A stretch of DNA of 64,000 nucleotides from Motacilla alba alba (lineage: Eukaryota; Chordata; Aves; Passeriformes; Motacillidae). The stretch spans positions 80,849,801 to 80,913,800 of the forward strand of contig NC_052017.1 in the NCBI RefSeq assembly GCF_015832195.1, written 5' to 3'. Below the pieces are notes generated by a model, which saw nothing but the letters and a program-made list of their open reading frames with translations, did no database searches and was not told where the DNA came from. The position numbers and the translations under genes were made by a program. This document shows positions 41,701-54,967 of the stretch, piece after piece (the first letter of the stretch is position 1; the number at the start of each line of letters is the position of its first letter).

Positions 41701-44700
41701 AAAGAGACAGAAAGGCTAAGGAATGTGAGGGCATTTTGTTCTGACCTTGACCTGAAAGTATTTTCCACAGTGCTAGAATTAAACTGCAATAAAGAATTTG
41801 ATGCTAAGATTTTCCTGAGCTCTTCCAGAGTAAGGACAGCGTCACCTACTCCCTTCTGGCACAGAACCCTTTAGTAACAGTCCAGCCCAGTCATTACACT
41901 TCCAGAAATATTCTGGTCAGCTGGCAGAGGTGTGATGGAAGCCATAGAGAACCGTTCCTGCCACTGCAAGCTCAGTTCTGCTTTGCTTCCTCTTCTGATT
42001 ATTGCAGGCAGGATCAACCTCTCATGATGTAAAATGCTGACAAAGGGGAGTGATAGAGAAATATACTGAGCAGTGTTTAAGTCATGCTGAAAGTTAGCAG
42101 GACTTAATGCCTCTGAATGAATTAATCTGGGCTCAGTGTCATCCTGGAAGATACTAAGTGCTCTGAAGGACTAACACAATGAAAAAGCCCATGGAGCAAT
42201 CGAAGTGCACAAGGCTGTCTTGTCTGGTTAACTGTCTTGCAACCCTTGCAGCATCTTACATATATTTATTAATATATTAATAAACATAAATTGATAGGTA
42301 AATGCAGGATATCAGAACTTGAAAAAATTACTGAAGTCATCCAGACTCTGCCTTCAGCAAGTTCTGTTAAACCTTTTTTAAGCCTGCAGGGGAGGAACTG
42401 AATTTTTTTCAGCAGTAGTAAATGATCCACTGATGGGCGGATTGGTAGCAGTCACTGGGCCTTTTGCTCATAGTATTTGAAGGCTGAATACATAATAGTA
42501 AATTGAACAGTGCCAGAAAATTGCCAGAAATTGTAGCCAGGTCCTGGAAGATGATTTGTCCGTATTGTTCAAGTTTTAGAATGATCCCTCATATAATTCT
42601 GCCTTCAACTAACTATCGCTCTCCCAAATCAGCTGCAGAAATAGTTTGTGAGCCAGAGTAGTGTAAAGGCATGTTCATAAAGTACTGTTTCCATCTGGGT
42701 AAGCTACTTTGAGGGGCAGGAGAATTTGAACTATTGTTTTCAACTAGCGGATTATGCTTTGAACCTGTGCCTCAGCTCTTTTTTTATGTCTCAGAAATTG
42801 AATAGCATTAAACTGACAAGAACTGAACTGAACAGCCTCAATAACTGTGAATGCTCACTGACATTTCTGTTTTCTCTGAGTTACTAATCTGCAGTCAATA
42901 ATGAATCTAAAATCAGTCATATCAGGGTTTTGTTATCCTTGGGGGGTTTGCAAGATATTTACATAATGAAGAGAAATAGATGATGAAGATAAGTATTGTT
43001 TGAATGATAAATTCTGCAAATCTACAAAAATTACAGGAATTTCCTGACTGTAAGATCTGTTTGCCTGACAATAATACAACCTAAAGAACCTAAAGAACAC
43101 TGTCCTAGTTCACAGTATTGCACATCTCTTCAGTTATCTCTGTAGAAAAAGACAACTTTTCTTCATTTGTGTTTTGTTTTGTTTATTGTTGCCTTCTCTT
43201 ATATTCCTTTGCGTAGGGACACAGGGATGTGCCTTAATCAGACATTTAAAGCAGAGCTGTGTGAGCACCACTTAGTACTATGAGCTACAGGAGTTCCTGT
43301 TCTCTCTTCTCCTCAGGACATGGTGGAGGATCAGAGGGAAAGGACAGTTGCTATCTCTTAGATTTGAAATTCTGATACTTGATGAAATGATTTTGGGATT
43401 TTACTAATTTCAGATTTTTATTACAGTAGTTCTAGTTTGGTTTGGTTGTGAAATTTTAGCTGAGAAGATCTGAATAAATTAATATGTCACTAAACTTGCT
43501 AATAACCATAATGAGTTTCAGATACACAAAAATCCCTGAAAGACTATTTAAGTTATTTATGCATCCCCTAAAGCCAGTTGCTTTTTATTGGTTTTATTTT
43601 TTCTTTATTGTTTTCATATCCTCCTATTATTTTTTCTTTGAACTCATACTTGGCCACAAGAAAACAAGAATGTATTTAAAAGAATAAAATTTATCTGGCA
43701 GTAGCTTCAAAAATCAGAAGGAAAAGAAATTTCTCCAGTAAATGGAGGCTGAAGCCCCTCTCATAACGTCCACTGATCTCTCTAGGCTGCTTCTGTAGCC
43801 AGCAAGAAGAGGGATGAACTGCTCTTTGAAGCAACTGTTGGTTTTCTGACTTAAAAGTCTCAGTTACAGGTTTAAATCCAAGTGGACCCTTAGATTTTGT
43901 TATTGTTCTTTTCCTAGAACCATTTGTTTGCCTTGTGTTTCTGCATTGCACTATTTTGACTGTTTCATCCAGCATTGCTTTTATGAATAAAAGGTATCAC
44001 AGAAATAAGACTTTGCCTTTGTAAACTATGATGTAAAAATTGCTCCTTTCCCACCCTGAAACATGCAGCAGAATCCCACAGGACTGGGAAAAAGTAGTAG
44101 ACTAATTGATGAGGAATGGGATGATCCCCAGCTGTCTGGAAGGGAGCAGTAGGCTGCCCAACATGCATTCAGCTTATAAAGGAGCCTGCAATTCTGTCTG
44201 TGTTCTCATGAAAGCAGGTGAGGTCAGTGCGTCTGCCCACACTTCCTTGTAAAACCCAAAGTTTTACAAGTTTATCCAGTTTACTTTATTGTCTCTTGGA
44301 AATTCTCCAGTTGTGTGGATGTTTTGTCGTGTCCTCAGGAGATCCCATTTCTGTACACTGTTTCTTCCTGGCACATCCTCTTCCCTATGGTGTGTTTTTT
44401 TCAGTACAGTGAAGAAATACTTATTAACCTCAGCAACAGCCAGCAGGCAAAAAGTTGTTTGCTTTACTCTAAAGGAAAGAGCACTGTTTGATATCACACT
44501 CCTAGCTAAAAAGTACCTTCTTCCTAAAGGGACCAACCTCAGCAATTGTCAGAAAATGTTAAGACTCTTTAAATCTTTCATTGTGGAACTACTTTAATGA
44601 CTTTCTTTTGTCCAACATCTCTACAAAATGGTTATGTAAAGAAACTGTAGTGACTGGAACTTTCCTTGCTGCTGTGTATTTTTCCTCCTATAAGAGGCAG

Positions 44701-45084
44701 AAATAACATTAAGGGCTCCATGACAAAAGGGAAAAAAAACCCAGATGGTGCTGTGTTGCTAAGCAACTTAAAGAAAGATGAAAGAAACCACAGAGCTCTA
44801 TTTAGGTCTTGTAAAAACTGAAGCAGTAAATACCCACTCCTTTGATCTTATTTAACCATGATGATGCCTTATTATCCTCTGTTGCTGAAAAGAAAAAGTT
44901 CTGGGAACAGATAAAAGAGGTAGTTACAATAGTCCTTGAAAGGTTAGAGGCAGCCTGTCAGTAAATAGTTACTTAAGAAACCCAAAAAACAGTTATAACT
45001 GCACTGTCCAGCTAAACTGGGATCAAATCTAACATTGTCTATTATATTCGTCCTATCCCACCTTCCCCAGACCTACTTCTCCTT

Positions 45085-45279
45085 TTACATCTGAAGCCAC
45101 ATAGTACAGCCATGATCACTGAAGCTGTGGAACATGGTGACGTTCCTGGGTGTCACATCAGTCTCTGTGTTCCCGGCCACCTGTAGATCGATGGCAATTT
45201 CAAATGCAGGTGCATTTGTAATTCTCACTCTGGTCCATTGAAAAATAAGTGGGGAAGTGTTTGGGGTCACTGTCTCCAT
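45085..45279 (-). other. Unassigned minus-strand ORF with protein-like composition
   Basis: A 64-codon open frame inside a SEMA5A intron. Its middle reads FQWTRVRITNAPAFEIAIDL, followed by V-A-G-N-T-E-T-D-V and H-G-C. The alternation of hydrophobic and polar residues, with W-x-R-x-x-I and F-x-I spacing and a closing cysteine, loosely recalls the C-terminal half of a MAM domain, but I cannot identify a parent protein. The DNA is more CpG-containing than its flanks. It could be chance, a decayed pseudogene piece, or an exon of an unrelated antisense transcript; a possible GT donor (gtaaaa) overlaps the end. Confidence 0.2.
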
Positions 45280-45439
45280 TACTCATTCTCCAGTGAACAA
45301 TTCACTGGCAATGTTTGCTGACAATTTATGTTCTGTGTAGTTAATCTCAGGCAGAATCAATTCTGTTTAATGAAGGTCTATATGCTGTAGCAGACATGCC
45401 TCTGATCATTCATTTGAGCTAGTCAAAGATCACATTATT

Positions 45440-45460
45440 AAAAAAAAAAAAAAAAAAAAA
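45440..45460. repeat. A21 homopolymer
   Basis: Uninterrupted A run of about 21 bases; no recognisable retro-copy upstream. Confidence 0.85.
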
Positions 45461-46665
45461 CAGAAAAGGGAGTATCTAGAAAGGTAAAGCCTTAACATCA
45501 TATGAAATACATAGCTTGGGTAACAGCTTCTGCTTTTATTTGATATAATTAAAAAAAAATGAAAAAAGAGGTAAGTTCTGAATAAAAGATGCCGTGTCTT
45601 GAAATTGTTATAAAATTGCACAGAATATTTCATCTGCACTGAAGACAAATAACCCATGGCTTTCTTTGATATGAGTTTGCATAATACTGCATTAATAGAG
45701 TTATCTCAGGCAAAAAGACATATTAGTTTTCCAGTGAAAAGTATGAATAAGAAAAATATGAGTAAGAGAACAAGTCAGATACTCTACCAAGATAGAGTAT
45801 TTATTTATGATAGGTGATATAAAACTCTCTCATGCGTGGTGATTTGTTGTATGATGTAGCAATCATTGAATTCCTTAATAATGGAAATAATTTATTTAAA
45901 TTGCGTACTTGGAATATAGTACTGGATTATAGAAATCCTGTCTGTCAAATCAGGCTTCAGAATTCAGATAAATTAGTTGCAAGAGTTTTCACAGCTACAG
46001 TTCTTAGCAAGGAAGTGCCAAGTCCATGCTTTCTTGATATTTAGGATGGTGTTGCAAATAAACAATGCAGGGAATAAAATGCAGTATATTCAACAACTTC
46101 AGTTACAGGATTAGTAAATAGTCTTTGGTATGCATTAAGGAATTATCTGTTTGATTAGCAGTTGAGAACCTGAAGCTATACTGTATCTCAAATGACATTA
46201 AAAATGCATGTATAGCTTTTATTATCAAAATTCTCCTAGCTCATTTTCTCATTGTTGAAGACTTTACATAGAAATCATGCTACTCACCTCACCAAGTGCA
46301 TTTGTGATATGCAATCCTGTGAAGCCAAAAGGAGAATTTTTTTAATGTTCTATATCTCCATCTAAGAGAGAATTTAAATGCAAATACCACATAGATATCT
46401 TCATTGTAAACTAATTTTTAAAGATTTGTAACCTTTTTTTTTATGGTAAGAGATAATGATGGAATAGCATTTCAGTAAACCAGGAGAAACTATCCCTTGA
46501 ATGACTGTTTCATTATTGAACAGATAAGATCAAAAAAGACATGGAAGATAATTTACTTCTGTAAGAATTCAAGTGATAATGCTTTAAATAAAGGTTTAAA
46601 AAGGAATTAATTTCTTTTTGTAGGATATGAAAATTTTGAAAGTTTAGTTTTTTGTCTCTTTACTT

Positions 46666-46700
46666 AAAAAAAAAAAAAAAGAAAAAAAGAAAAGAAGAAG
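46666..46700. repeat. A-rich/GA-rich low-complexity tract
   Basis: A15 followed by gaaaaaaagaaaagaagaag. Confidence 0.85.
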
Positions 46701-47631
46701 ATGAATTAAGAAAATACTACTTCCCTTCGTATGTGGCTACACGTACGAAGTCTTTGGCACATGGGCAGCAATGTGGCTCTAAATACCAGAAACACATCCT
46801 GAAGCAGTAGCTTTAAGAACAGGGGCTCAAAGGAGCCATTCTGGTGCAGGCAATGAGATGAAATTTCATTTAAATCTTGTCTAGTGGCCATGTGTCATAA
46901 ACCATATGACAAATGGGTCTCCTATGAAATCCAGCCTACATTTCAGGAGAATGCTGTGAAAACTCTGACTGGAGAATAGTTTGACATACTTCGATTAGTA
47001 AATGCAAAAGAGGGTGGGAGGAGAAGGTAAATAATAATATTTATTCTTCGTGTGTGTTGCTTTCTTAAGCTTCTGCCATTGTTCTGCTTCTGACATCTCT
47101 GGTAGAGCTGTGTTAAGACTCTAACATTATATTGGCCCATCAAATCCTACAACTGTGTTAGATCATTTGAAATGGCTTGTAGGGTTAAGGCAATCCACCT
47201 GGGTTGAGAAAAAAATTCTGGATTCCTCCATCCTTCTGTTGCTAGTATTTGGATAGGTTTTATTTATATCAATAAAAAACTACTCTGAGCTTACGATATT
47301 TCTGCTAAACAAGCTTTGGTAATTTTTTTCTTCAAAACTGAGAAAAGAAAAGAAAAAAAAGAAGATTTTTTGCCCTTAAAGATATTATGATACCCACTAA
47401 AAGTGTCTTTTATGTATGAGTAATTTTGTTAGACTTTTCCAGCATACCAGGGCCTTTTAAAATTAAATTACATAGTGATTAAATTTGTGGGAACAATGTT
47501 CAGTGGCAGCTAAAAATATCCAATAATTTCAGTAGGCCATGAATTGGATCCACAGAATATGAGAAAGATGAGCTCGATTATGTCATGTCTCGCATCAGCT
47601 TGGAAAAATACAGTATTCTTTGTCTTTTCAG

Positions 47632-47802
47632 TGGATGGAGGCTGGTCTTGTTGGTCGTCCTGGTCAAAGTGCTCGGCAACGTGTGGAGGAGGGCATTACA
47701 TGAGAACCCGCTCCTGCACAAACCCAGCCCCAGCGTATGGAGGGGATATCTGCCTGGGCCTGCACACAGAGGAAGCACTCTGCAACACACAGCCATGTCC
47801 AG
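47632..47802 (+). CDS. SEMA5A: SEMA5A exon: TSR6
   Basis: 171 nt, phase 1 at both ends, encoding one complete TSR in 57 codons. It has the canonical layout: VDGGWSCWSSWSKC (W-x-x-W-x-x-W), then CSATCGGG, a full C-x-x-T-C-G O-fucosylation motif, then RTRSC and the conserved NPAPAYGG and C-L-G segments, ending CNTQPCP. It is the most canonical TSR in the window and a good candidate for both C-mannose and O-fucose addition, which the family uses for secretion and folding. The acceptor tract is strong, but the donor reads AG|GTACGG, a poor match to GTRAGT. Because the exon is frame-neutral, skipping would remove exactly one TSR. Confidence 0.97.
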
Positions 47803-50800
47803 GTACGGCCAGTCAGCCCATCCATCTTTGGTCTATATGTGCCACAGAATAAGGCATTCCCACTTAGGCAACATAATTCTCTTGATCTATTATTAAGAAG
47901 CAAATAATTTCTCTCCCTTATGAAGTGCACAATCAGCCCTTACATGCTACAATGCTGCAGTAAATCAAGTACTAGCAGAATATGCTCTACAGGAGACTAC
48001 CTCCTTCCTCCCTCTTTAAAAATTAAAATCTGAGTTGCTATATCTGAATCTGGATTAAGTAAAATTGTGTAATATTTGAAGTGGACCATGCAAATGGTTT
48101 ATGAGACTTTTAATAAAAATATCACAAAGTAGTGCTTTTGTTACAACACAAAACATTCACAGCAAGCAAATTGCTGAGGTGAATATTCAACACGTGTCAT
48201 CACATCAGGTGATATCAGGTCCTTCAAGTAGATAATATTTGCCCTGTTTTCATACAAAACACAGAGAAAACTTTCATGGTCTTTGTAAAACTCCTTTTTC
48301 AACTTCTAATGTTAAGGAACAAAGACCTGATCTTTTTTAAATTACTGTGGTGTGCTTAGTAGATGAAATGTCTTAGCACTCCTGCTAGTTGTATGATATT
48401 ATGGATCATGTCTATTTCTGTAACTTTGACTCTGCCTTTTGACTCATCTTAAAGGAAACTCATTTTTTTAAAAATTAAATTTAAGTGAGAAATTTATGTG
48501 ATTAAAACCACATAATTTTTCATTTTTTGCTGATTAGTGGATTACAGGCAACAGCAAAAGGAAAGAAGGAGCTCTGATGCCACACTGTATTACTTGTTTC
48601 ACTTAGAGCTCCTAGACTTCATAGCAAAAGTTTTCTGCTCATATGATGAGGCTATGCATGTGAGGGCAAAAGCCTCATGACTTTGAATGGATCATATTAC
48701 TTATTATGATTCTTTCCTTCTCTAGGCACTACATATCTTCCAGCAGAATAAAAGTACCTACTTTGTCAAAATTAAAGCAGATTGGGTTTAAAAAAGACTC
48801 CAATTGAGTTTAAAAAAAAAAAAAAAGCCAAGCCTAGAAATCAGTTGATTATTTTATTTTTGAGACAAATATTGTACATTTGTATGCAGAAGTCGCATAG
48901 CTGCCTTGAAATCCTTTAAGGCATCTTTGAAAGGTCAGAGCTGGAGTGTTCATTGTGCTAGTATTGTAGCTATTTCTCTTGTTGTGCATTTATTTTCTAC
49001 CACTATTCTCCTATAAATGACAGTATTCATAAATAATGTCTTCATCTCATTTTGACCTGCTTGTGACCCAAATTTTGGAGCAGATGCAGAATGGCAGAGG
49101 AGGTTGGTTTCATTCATCTTGATTCAAGAAAGTGGAAACTCTTATAAAACAATAACATTTCAGAAGCTTAAAATGTATTTTTCACATTCTGTAGTATTTT
49201 ATTGATATTTCAGTCTCAGTGAAAATTTGCCGTAGGTGTTTGAAACAGCAGTCATCCACTAGCTGTGAGAATGGCCCTTGCCTCATGTTTACAGTATAGA
49301 TTTCAAAACTGCTTTTTTATTGCTGTTATTTCACATGGGTATGGGTCAAAAATAACTGCATTGCTTCATAGATCAAGTTTGGACAGACACCCGAACACCT
49401 GCAGAGCCATTTTCTTGGGGTAAGGACTGGTTCATCCTTGTGCAGATCTGAAAGCACCATTGCTGACATTCAGAGCTTGAATGACATGCTCAGTGTAAGA
49501 GAATAGTAATGACACTTGGAATCTAAGAACAACCATCCAACACAGAAGTGAATATGCAAAAAATGGAAATTATTTATAGCATTTCTTAAGTTGTGGAAAG
49601 AGCGAAGATTTTTTGGCATTTGAAATGCTCCTTTTTTTTTTTTTTCTTCCAAACAAAACTAGCAGAAAACGAAACTTTCTGGAATCCTGATACTAAGGAT
49701 TTGTTGAGGATATAGAGTTTTAATGGAAAATCCAACTGAAAGTATTCAAGTATGCACTTACAAGAAAGTAACAGTCTTGTGTCTGCAAAACACATCAATT
49801 TTTCATCTTTCATTTTAAAAGCTTTGTCATTGAGTTTTTAGTTTCTATTTAAATTTACTCAAATGCAATCACAGCAATATGAAAGGAAGCACTGCAGTAT
49901 TGATCAGTAGTGTCTGATTACAAGTTGCAGTGTGTCTGCAATAGGTTGCATAAAACAGTATTTTATACCTTAAGTATTTACTGCTTTTCTAAGAGGTGAA
50001 AATACTTTCTGTCCTTGGATTGGTAACTTGCACATACAAATAATGGACAAAGCAGCTGAGCATTTAGAAATGGTAGTGTAATACTGCATGAAAAAGATTT
50101 AAATGTTACACTGATTTCTCTGATCTTTCTGTAGTGCTGCCTTCACCAAGGGATCTCTTAGAAACTGCTTTATCTTAACCTGGCATCAAAGGCCAGACAA
50201 GACTCTGTAGGAAGAAGGTGTGACATATCATGATTAAGCCTTGCCATGTTAGAGGTGAAAAGCAGTTCAGCAGGTTAAACACCTCTCCAGTTGACCCTCT
50301 CTTTTACATTCTCATGACTTGTGCACAGAACTGAGGAGCAAGTTCAGGAGCTGACTGAGGGGCAAGAGAGCCTCAGATACTTTGAAGATACAGAAATCAA
50401 AAGAACGAGGCAAGATAGCTAAGTCAGCGCAAAAACATGCAAAAGCTGTGGGATCACCTTCCCAGGGATAGCACATTGGACAATTTAAAGTCATGCATCT
50501 GTTAGTTTTGGGTGCCTTACTTTTCTGCAGCTCTCTGACCTCCCAACTACCTCCTCAAACCACAGGTTTGGTGTGAGGACCCACCATTGCAGGGGTGACC
50601 CTCTGTTTCATGCTTGCACTGATGTGCCCCCTCTCCTCCTCTGTGATTCTGTGTGCCAGATGAAGCTGATCAGCTCAGCACCAGACCCAGACTACCTGTC
50701 CTGTAGTGTCTGGTGCACTGCAGAACTCACATAGTTTCTTTATGGGTCCTCTAAGGAGCAGGACAAAACAATAACCTTGCCCAGTCACTCATATATGATT

Positions 50801-52752
50801 TAGCATGATCCCTGTGTACTCTGAAGTTCCTATTTCATCATGGGATGTAGCACCTTCAGCAAAGGGCCTGGCAGGTCAGAAGCACATTGGACGAGATGGG
50901 GCTGCAGAGTGCACCAGCAACAAGATTCATTTAGGATGCCCACAAGTATTTTGGCACCTGCTGTGTATATCCCAATTATACCAGAACTGGCCAAGAATCT
51001 TGGCTCTGGCTTAAGCATGCTCTCTACCACCAGTGAGAACTGGGCCAAGTTTTGTAATGGGCAACATTCCTTTAAGCTTGAACGAGTAGAGCTTTATTGT
51101 TACTAAATATTTAGGGTAAAGATCCATATACTTATTTTACTTAGATCTAGCAGCTGACACTGGAGGTGATAACAGCAGCTCCTGGATGTGCCACACTAAG
51201 TAAGCAGGAAGAAGCTGGTCCATTTGCGTGACTCCCACCTCAGCTCTCCTACCCCCCTGGAATTAGGATTGAACTACATTTTGGCATCTGCCTCTGTGCT
51301 CCTAGTACCCACTCTGCAAAAGAGCCCCTCCCAGGACCTTTCCTAAGAAACAGAAAAGCCAAAGGACAGAGCTGAGTATTTCTGCTACTCACAATAACAA
51401 GATCTTACAAGCTGATTGTATCAAGGTATTTGTCCTGTTGTTCAAAGAAGGCCTCATCAAGACAGTTTCTAATTGTTCATTAAATATCAATATCCTAGTT
51501 CCTACCTGACCTGACAGGTAAATCTGTTTAATAAACAACAGCTATTGCTTGGCATTTTTTGAGACTGCAGTCTCAAATATTTCTGCTGCAGTCTGTTATA
51601 TTTTAGATGACTGAGAGTTTTAACTTCTTTCCTGTGTGAACAAGGGGAAAGTAATGAGTAAAGGTGAACCTTGTATTCTGGAATTATACAAGATATTCGA
51701 AGGGGCCCCAAAGACTGTAAAACTTCCTTGGATTTCCACCTGATTAACAGTGTAGAAAAGCTTTACTAATTCACTCATTGTAATGCTCTTTAATCTAACT
51801 TGAATCAAAATTAGAAAATACACAGTTTTTCATTTGAGCCAAAATGAGATTTTGTAAATTTGCTTCATATTGGCATAAAATCACTTAAAATTTTGAAGTA
51901 GAAACAAGTTTGGTTTGGAATAGTAGGACGCTATTTATTCCATGTCATAACCATAAAGCCTTTCTCTATGGGAAAGCTGACAGAAGAAAGGAAGTTATCC
52001 GAGCTCTGTCTTTCGTTCATTTGCCAAACTCAGAAGACTCCTATGAAGGCAAGGCTTGGCCTTGAGTTGTAAGAATGCTGATTGCACACCATCTCATGGG
52101 AATGAGATCAATTCTCTTCATTTAAGGAAAGTATCTGAGATCACACAGGCATGAAGTAAAAATATCTTAATCAAAGCTACATGAGGAGAGGAAGAAATAT
52201 AGAAAAGAAGGTGACAAACTGAATGGGGAAGAGGAGAATCTACAGCCAAGAAATGAACCTGAAATAGGAAAAGTTAAATAAGAAAATTTTAAGAAATCTT
52301 CAAGGTGCTTCTGTTTTGGGGTCAAATACACATCCTGTTTCAGAATGGAATACTCTTATAGTTCTCATTGCTACTGGTCAGGTACATAAAAAATGCAGTA
52401 CGCTTGTCCACCCTAATGACCAAGACTGGAATTGATTCCAGCTATCACTCTTTCAGTCACCCCCACAGAATCCTCCACCTTCTCATATCCACTCACAAAG
52501 GCCATGGCACAAGCCAAAACCATGAGATGTCTGCAGCAAATTTACCATCACATTCAGATTTCAGAGACTTCTGCCAAAGCCAAACTGCCTTTGTTTTATC
52601 AGAATGAAGGAGCTGCCCTCTGCTAGATGGTGGTAGCTGAGGAGGAGGCTTTCTGTCCTAACTCAGAAATACAAGCTATTTCTCTCTCACTCAGTGCACT
52701 TGAACTCCTTAATCACAGTGTCTGCATGTGTGTCCCTCTCTGCCTGTTGCAG
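47803..52752 (+). other. SEMA5A: SEMA5A intron, 4950 bp
   Basis: Phase-1 intron with weak donor GTACGG and a strong pyrimidine-rich acceptor (ccctctctgcctgttgcag). Contents are AT-rich unique-looking sequence with short A runs, including a small local duplication around 48780-48830. Open frames near 50.8-51.1 kb have no recognisable domain. Confidence 0.9.
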
Positions 52753-52908
52753 ACAGCTGGTCCGAGTGGTCTGAGTGGTCTGACTGCGACTCATTTGGCT
52801 TCCAGACCCGTGCTCGACAGTGCATCATTTTGTTTCCTGTGGGCAGCCAGTGCACGGGCAACACCACGGAGAGCCGAGCCTGTGCTGCGGACTCCAACTT
52901 TATCCCAG
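52753..52908 (+). CDS. SEMA5A: SEMA5A exon: TSR7
   Basis: 156 nt, phase 1 at both ends, 52 codons. It encodes the last TSR: DSWSEWSEWSDC with three tryptophans, then a shortened region (DSFGFQTRARQC) lacking the C-x-x-T-C-G motif, so C-mannosylation is likely but O-fucosylation is not. An N-glycosylation sequon (N-T-T) lies in the second half and the exon ends at DSNFIP. The divergent first half of this repeat is also where I recall bird and mammal SEMA5A differing most. The donor AG|GTGAGA is good. Skipping would preserve the frame. Confidence 0.96.
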
Positions 52909-54967
52909 GTGAGATCAGATCAGCCAGCTCCTTGATGGATTAGTGAAATTTCTCCAGGTTTCAGGACTGAGGCATAGCACTGTTCCAGACTGCACTGTGC
53001 AGACCCGTGAGCTGAAGCAGAGCTTACCTTTAGTCAGCACAAGAATGTTGGTCTACTGTGTAGAGACAATGTGTCTGTGTAGATCTGGCGTCTACATAAA
53101 AATCTGTTTCATGGCACCCAGAGTCACTGCCTTGCTTAGTCAGTGTTACAGCATTCTGCAGGTCTCTCCCATTCTACTTGGTAGCAGGGGATGAGTACAC
53201 ACAGCAAGCAGAAATAGTTTGCTTTTTATTTTGAGTGGTTTTGGGACTAGGATTATTAAAGAAAAATTGCTGTAGGTTTTCTGGTTTGCATGTACAAAAT
53301 GGGTGCTGCGGTTGTAAATCTGGAAATCATTTCAGACAGTCCTTTACATTGATAACTGCTCAGAAAGGTAAATACTATTAGCTTTGCCTCCAGTCCTTAT
53401 CTCCCATGACTGCTAAGTACCTGATGAATAGTCACATTATGTATTATTCTATAGTATTCATTGAAACTCATGACTGTACTTTTGTTTTTAAATCACAGGA
53501 GTCATTTAAATCCGCACAACAGTATGGATGGTCACAATGCACTGCTGTTAACAGTCGACTTTTTCCCTGTGTACATTAAAAATAGCTACGGGCCTTTTCA
53601 CAGACAGAAAAATTTACATTTTAATGTATCATTTGAAATGTAGCTGTGTTTATTCAGTGCAGCAACCTTTTCTTTGAATGACTATGCAGTAAACTATAGT
53701 ACAATGTAACAAAGACATCAGCAAAGTTAAACTGTTTTTATGGATGGTGCATAATGCTTTAACTCCCAGATAGTATTTTCCTCTAAAACCAATGTGAAAA
53801 ATGTCAGTATGAAAGCAAAAACGCCCACATTGTATTTTCCCTTTCCTAAGGCTTTTGCAGCTTTATTAATATCCACATTCTGTGAATCTGCAGCTTAATC
53901 CAATAAAAGCTTTACATCTTGTTTTGGAAGGCAGGCATTTTCAGAATCTGAAACAAGCCACCACATTTCTTGCCCTTCTGGTTTGCTGCTCCTCCTCACA
54001 TTGCCAGTAACATAGCAGATAAGGTCATGCCATTACTCCCACTTTAGTGAATCAAGCTTGCTTTCTCTGGTTCATTTGGCTTGGTTGTACCATCCAGGTC
54101 CTCTCACTGAGGGGGTTTCTCAGTGAGAAAAGACCAATCTTGGCTGAAAAGACCAATCCCTGCAGAAGTGCCAACCTTCTTCTGTTGTAAGGACTGGGCA
54201 CATAGTACTAGCCCGTTTCTGTATCTTTTCCTCTCACTTCATTTTTTGCTTGGAAAGACGTTATCAAAAAACTTTAAATTTTGATTTTGAAGTCCAGGTG
54301 TACTGTGTCAGCTACCCCACTTGTATACAAGTGATCCTTGACCCTTTCAGAGAGGTTCTAGAGACTGATTTGTAAGGCAGAACTTCCCTTCATAGAAACC
54401 ATGGTCTGGAAGTAAGGAGTGGAAAAGCTGGTTTGCCTACAGATTTTATTCTCAAAGTATTTTCAAAGTAAAAATGATAAGGATACAGGCTGGAATTGCA
54501 TTTTATTAGTTTACTACTGAGACCTACGAAATTAGCAGTTGTCTTTTTTGAGGATGTATAAATTCCCACTTTTCACATTAGTGCTAGATATATCTTCTAG
54601 AAGTAATGAGCGCATTTGAATGCAAGATATTAAACTGTAGTTAATTTTACTTCAGTAAATCAACTCTTTCTCCACAAGCCTAGACTTCACGAAGAATGTT
54701 TCCATGTGCATTTCATCCTTTTTATTCCAGAGATGTTTTGAGGCAAGGATTAAAAATATGTTGTTACTTTTGCTTGGGAAACTAAGGAGCCTGAAGACGT
54801 CATGGATCCTTTTCTATTAATTCTACCACATAGTAAAAATATTTTTTACCTTGAATTTGAAGTGGATGTAATAGAATGAATTTTTAAATCCTTTCTGTGT
54901 TAATATAACTAGAAGTTATCCGTAATATTTTTCCTCCTTGGCTGAAGCAGTTTATTTATTTTTCTAG
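52909..54967 (+). other. SEMA5A: SEMA5A intron, 2059 bp
   Basis: Phase-1 intron, donor GTGAGA, acceptor tttatttttctag. Unremarkable apart from a small imperfect direct repeat (gaaaagaccaatc) near 54.13 kb. No recognised element. Confidence 0.9.

Larger units (their letters stand above)
38704..47631 (+). other. SEMA5A: SEMA5A intron, 8928 bp
   Basis: Phase-1 GT-AG intron with donor GTAAGT and acceptor tttgtcttttcag. It is mostly unremarkable AT-rich sequence with an A21 run at 45440-45460 and an A/GA-rich run at 46666-46700. A minus-strand open frame at 45085-45279 looks more protein-like than its surroundings and is listed separately. No recognised mobile element. Confidence 0.9.

Noticed and set aside
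44218..44597. Opposed frames and a phrase resembling a CR1 tail (cagtgaagaaatactt)
   Set aside because: The match covers under 20 bases and nothing around it continues the CR1 consensus.
45431..45465. A21 run considered as the tail of a processed pseudogene
   Set aside because: The sequence before it shows no spliced coding segment or flanking duplication.
47578..47930. Several overlapping open frames on both strands around the TSR6 exon
   Set aside because: They overlap the genuine TSR6 exon in other frames and carry no TSR pattern.
52627..53194. Open frames before and after the TSR7 exon
   Set aside because: Only the phase-1 segment 52753-52908 matches SEMA5A; the rest is out of frame or intronic.
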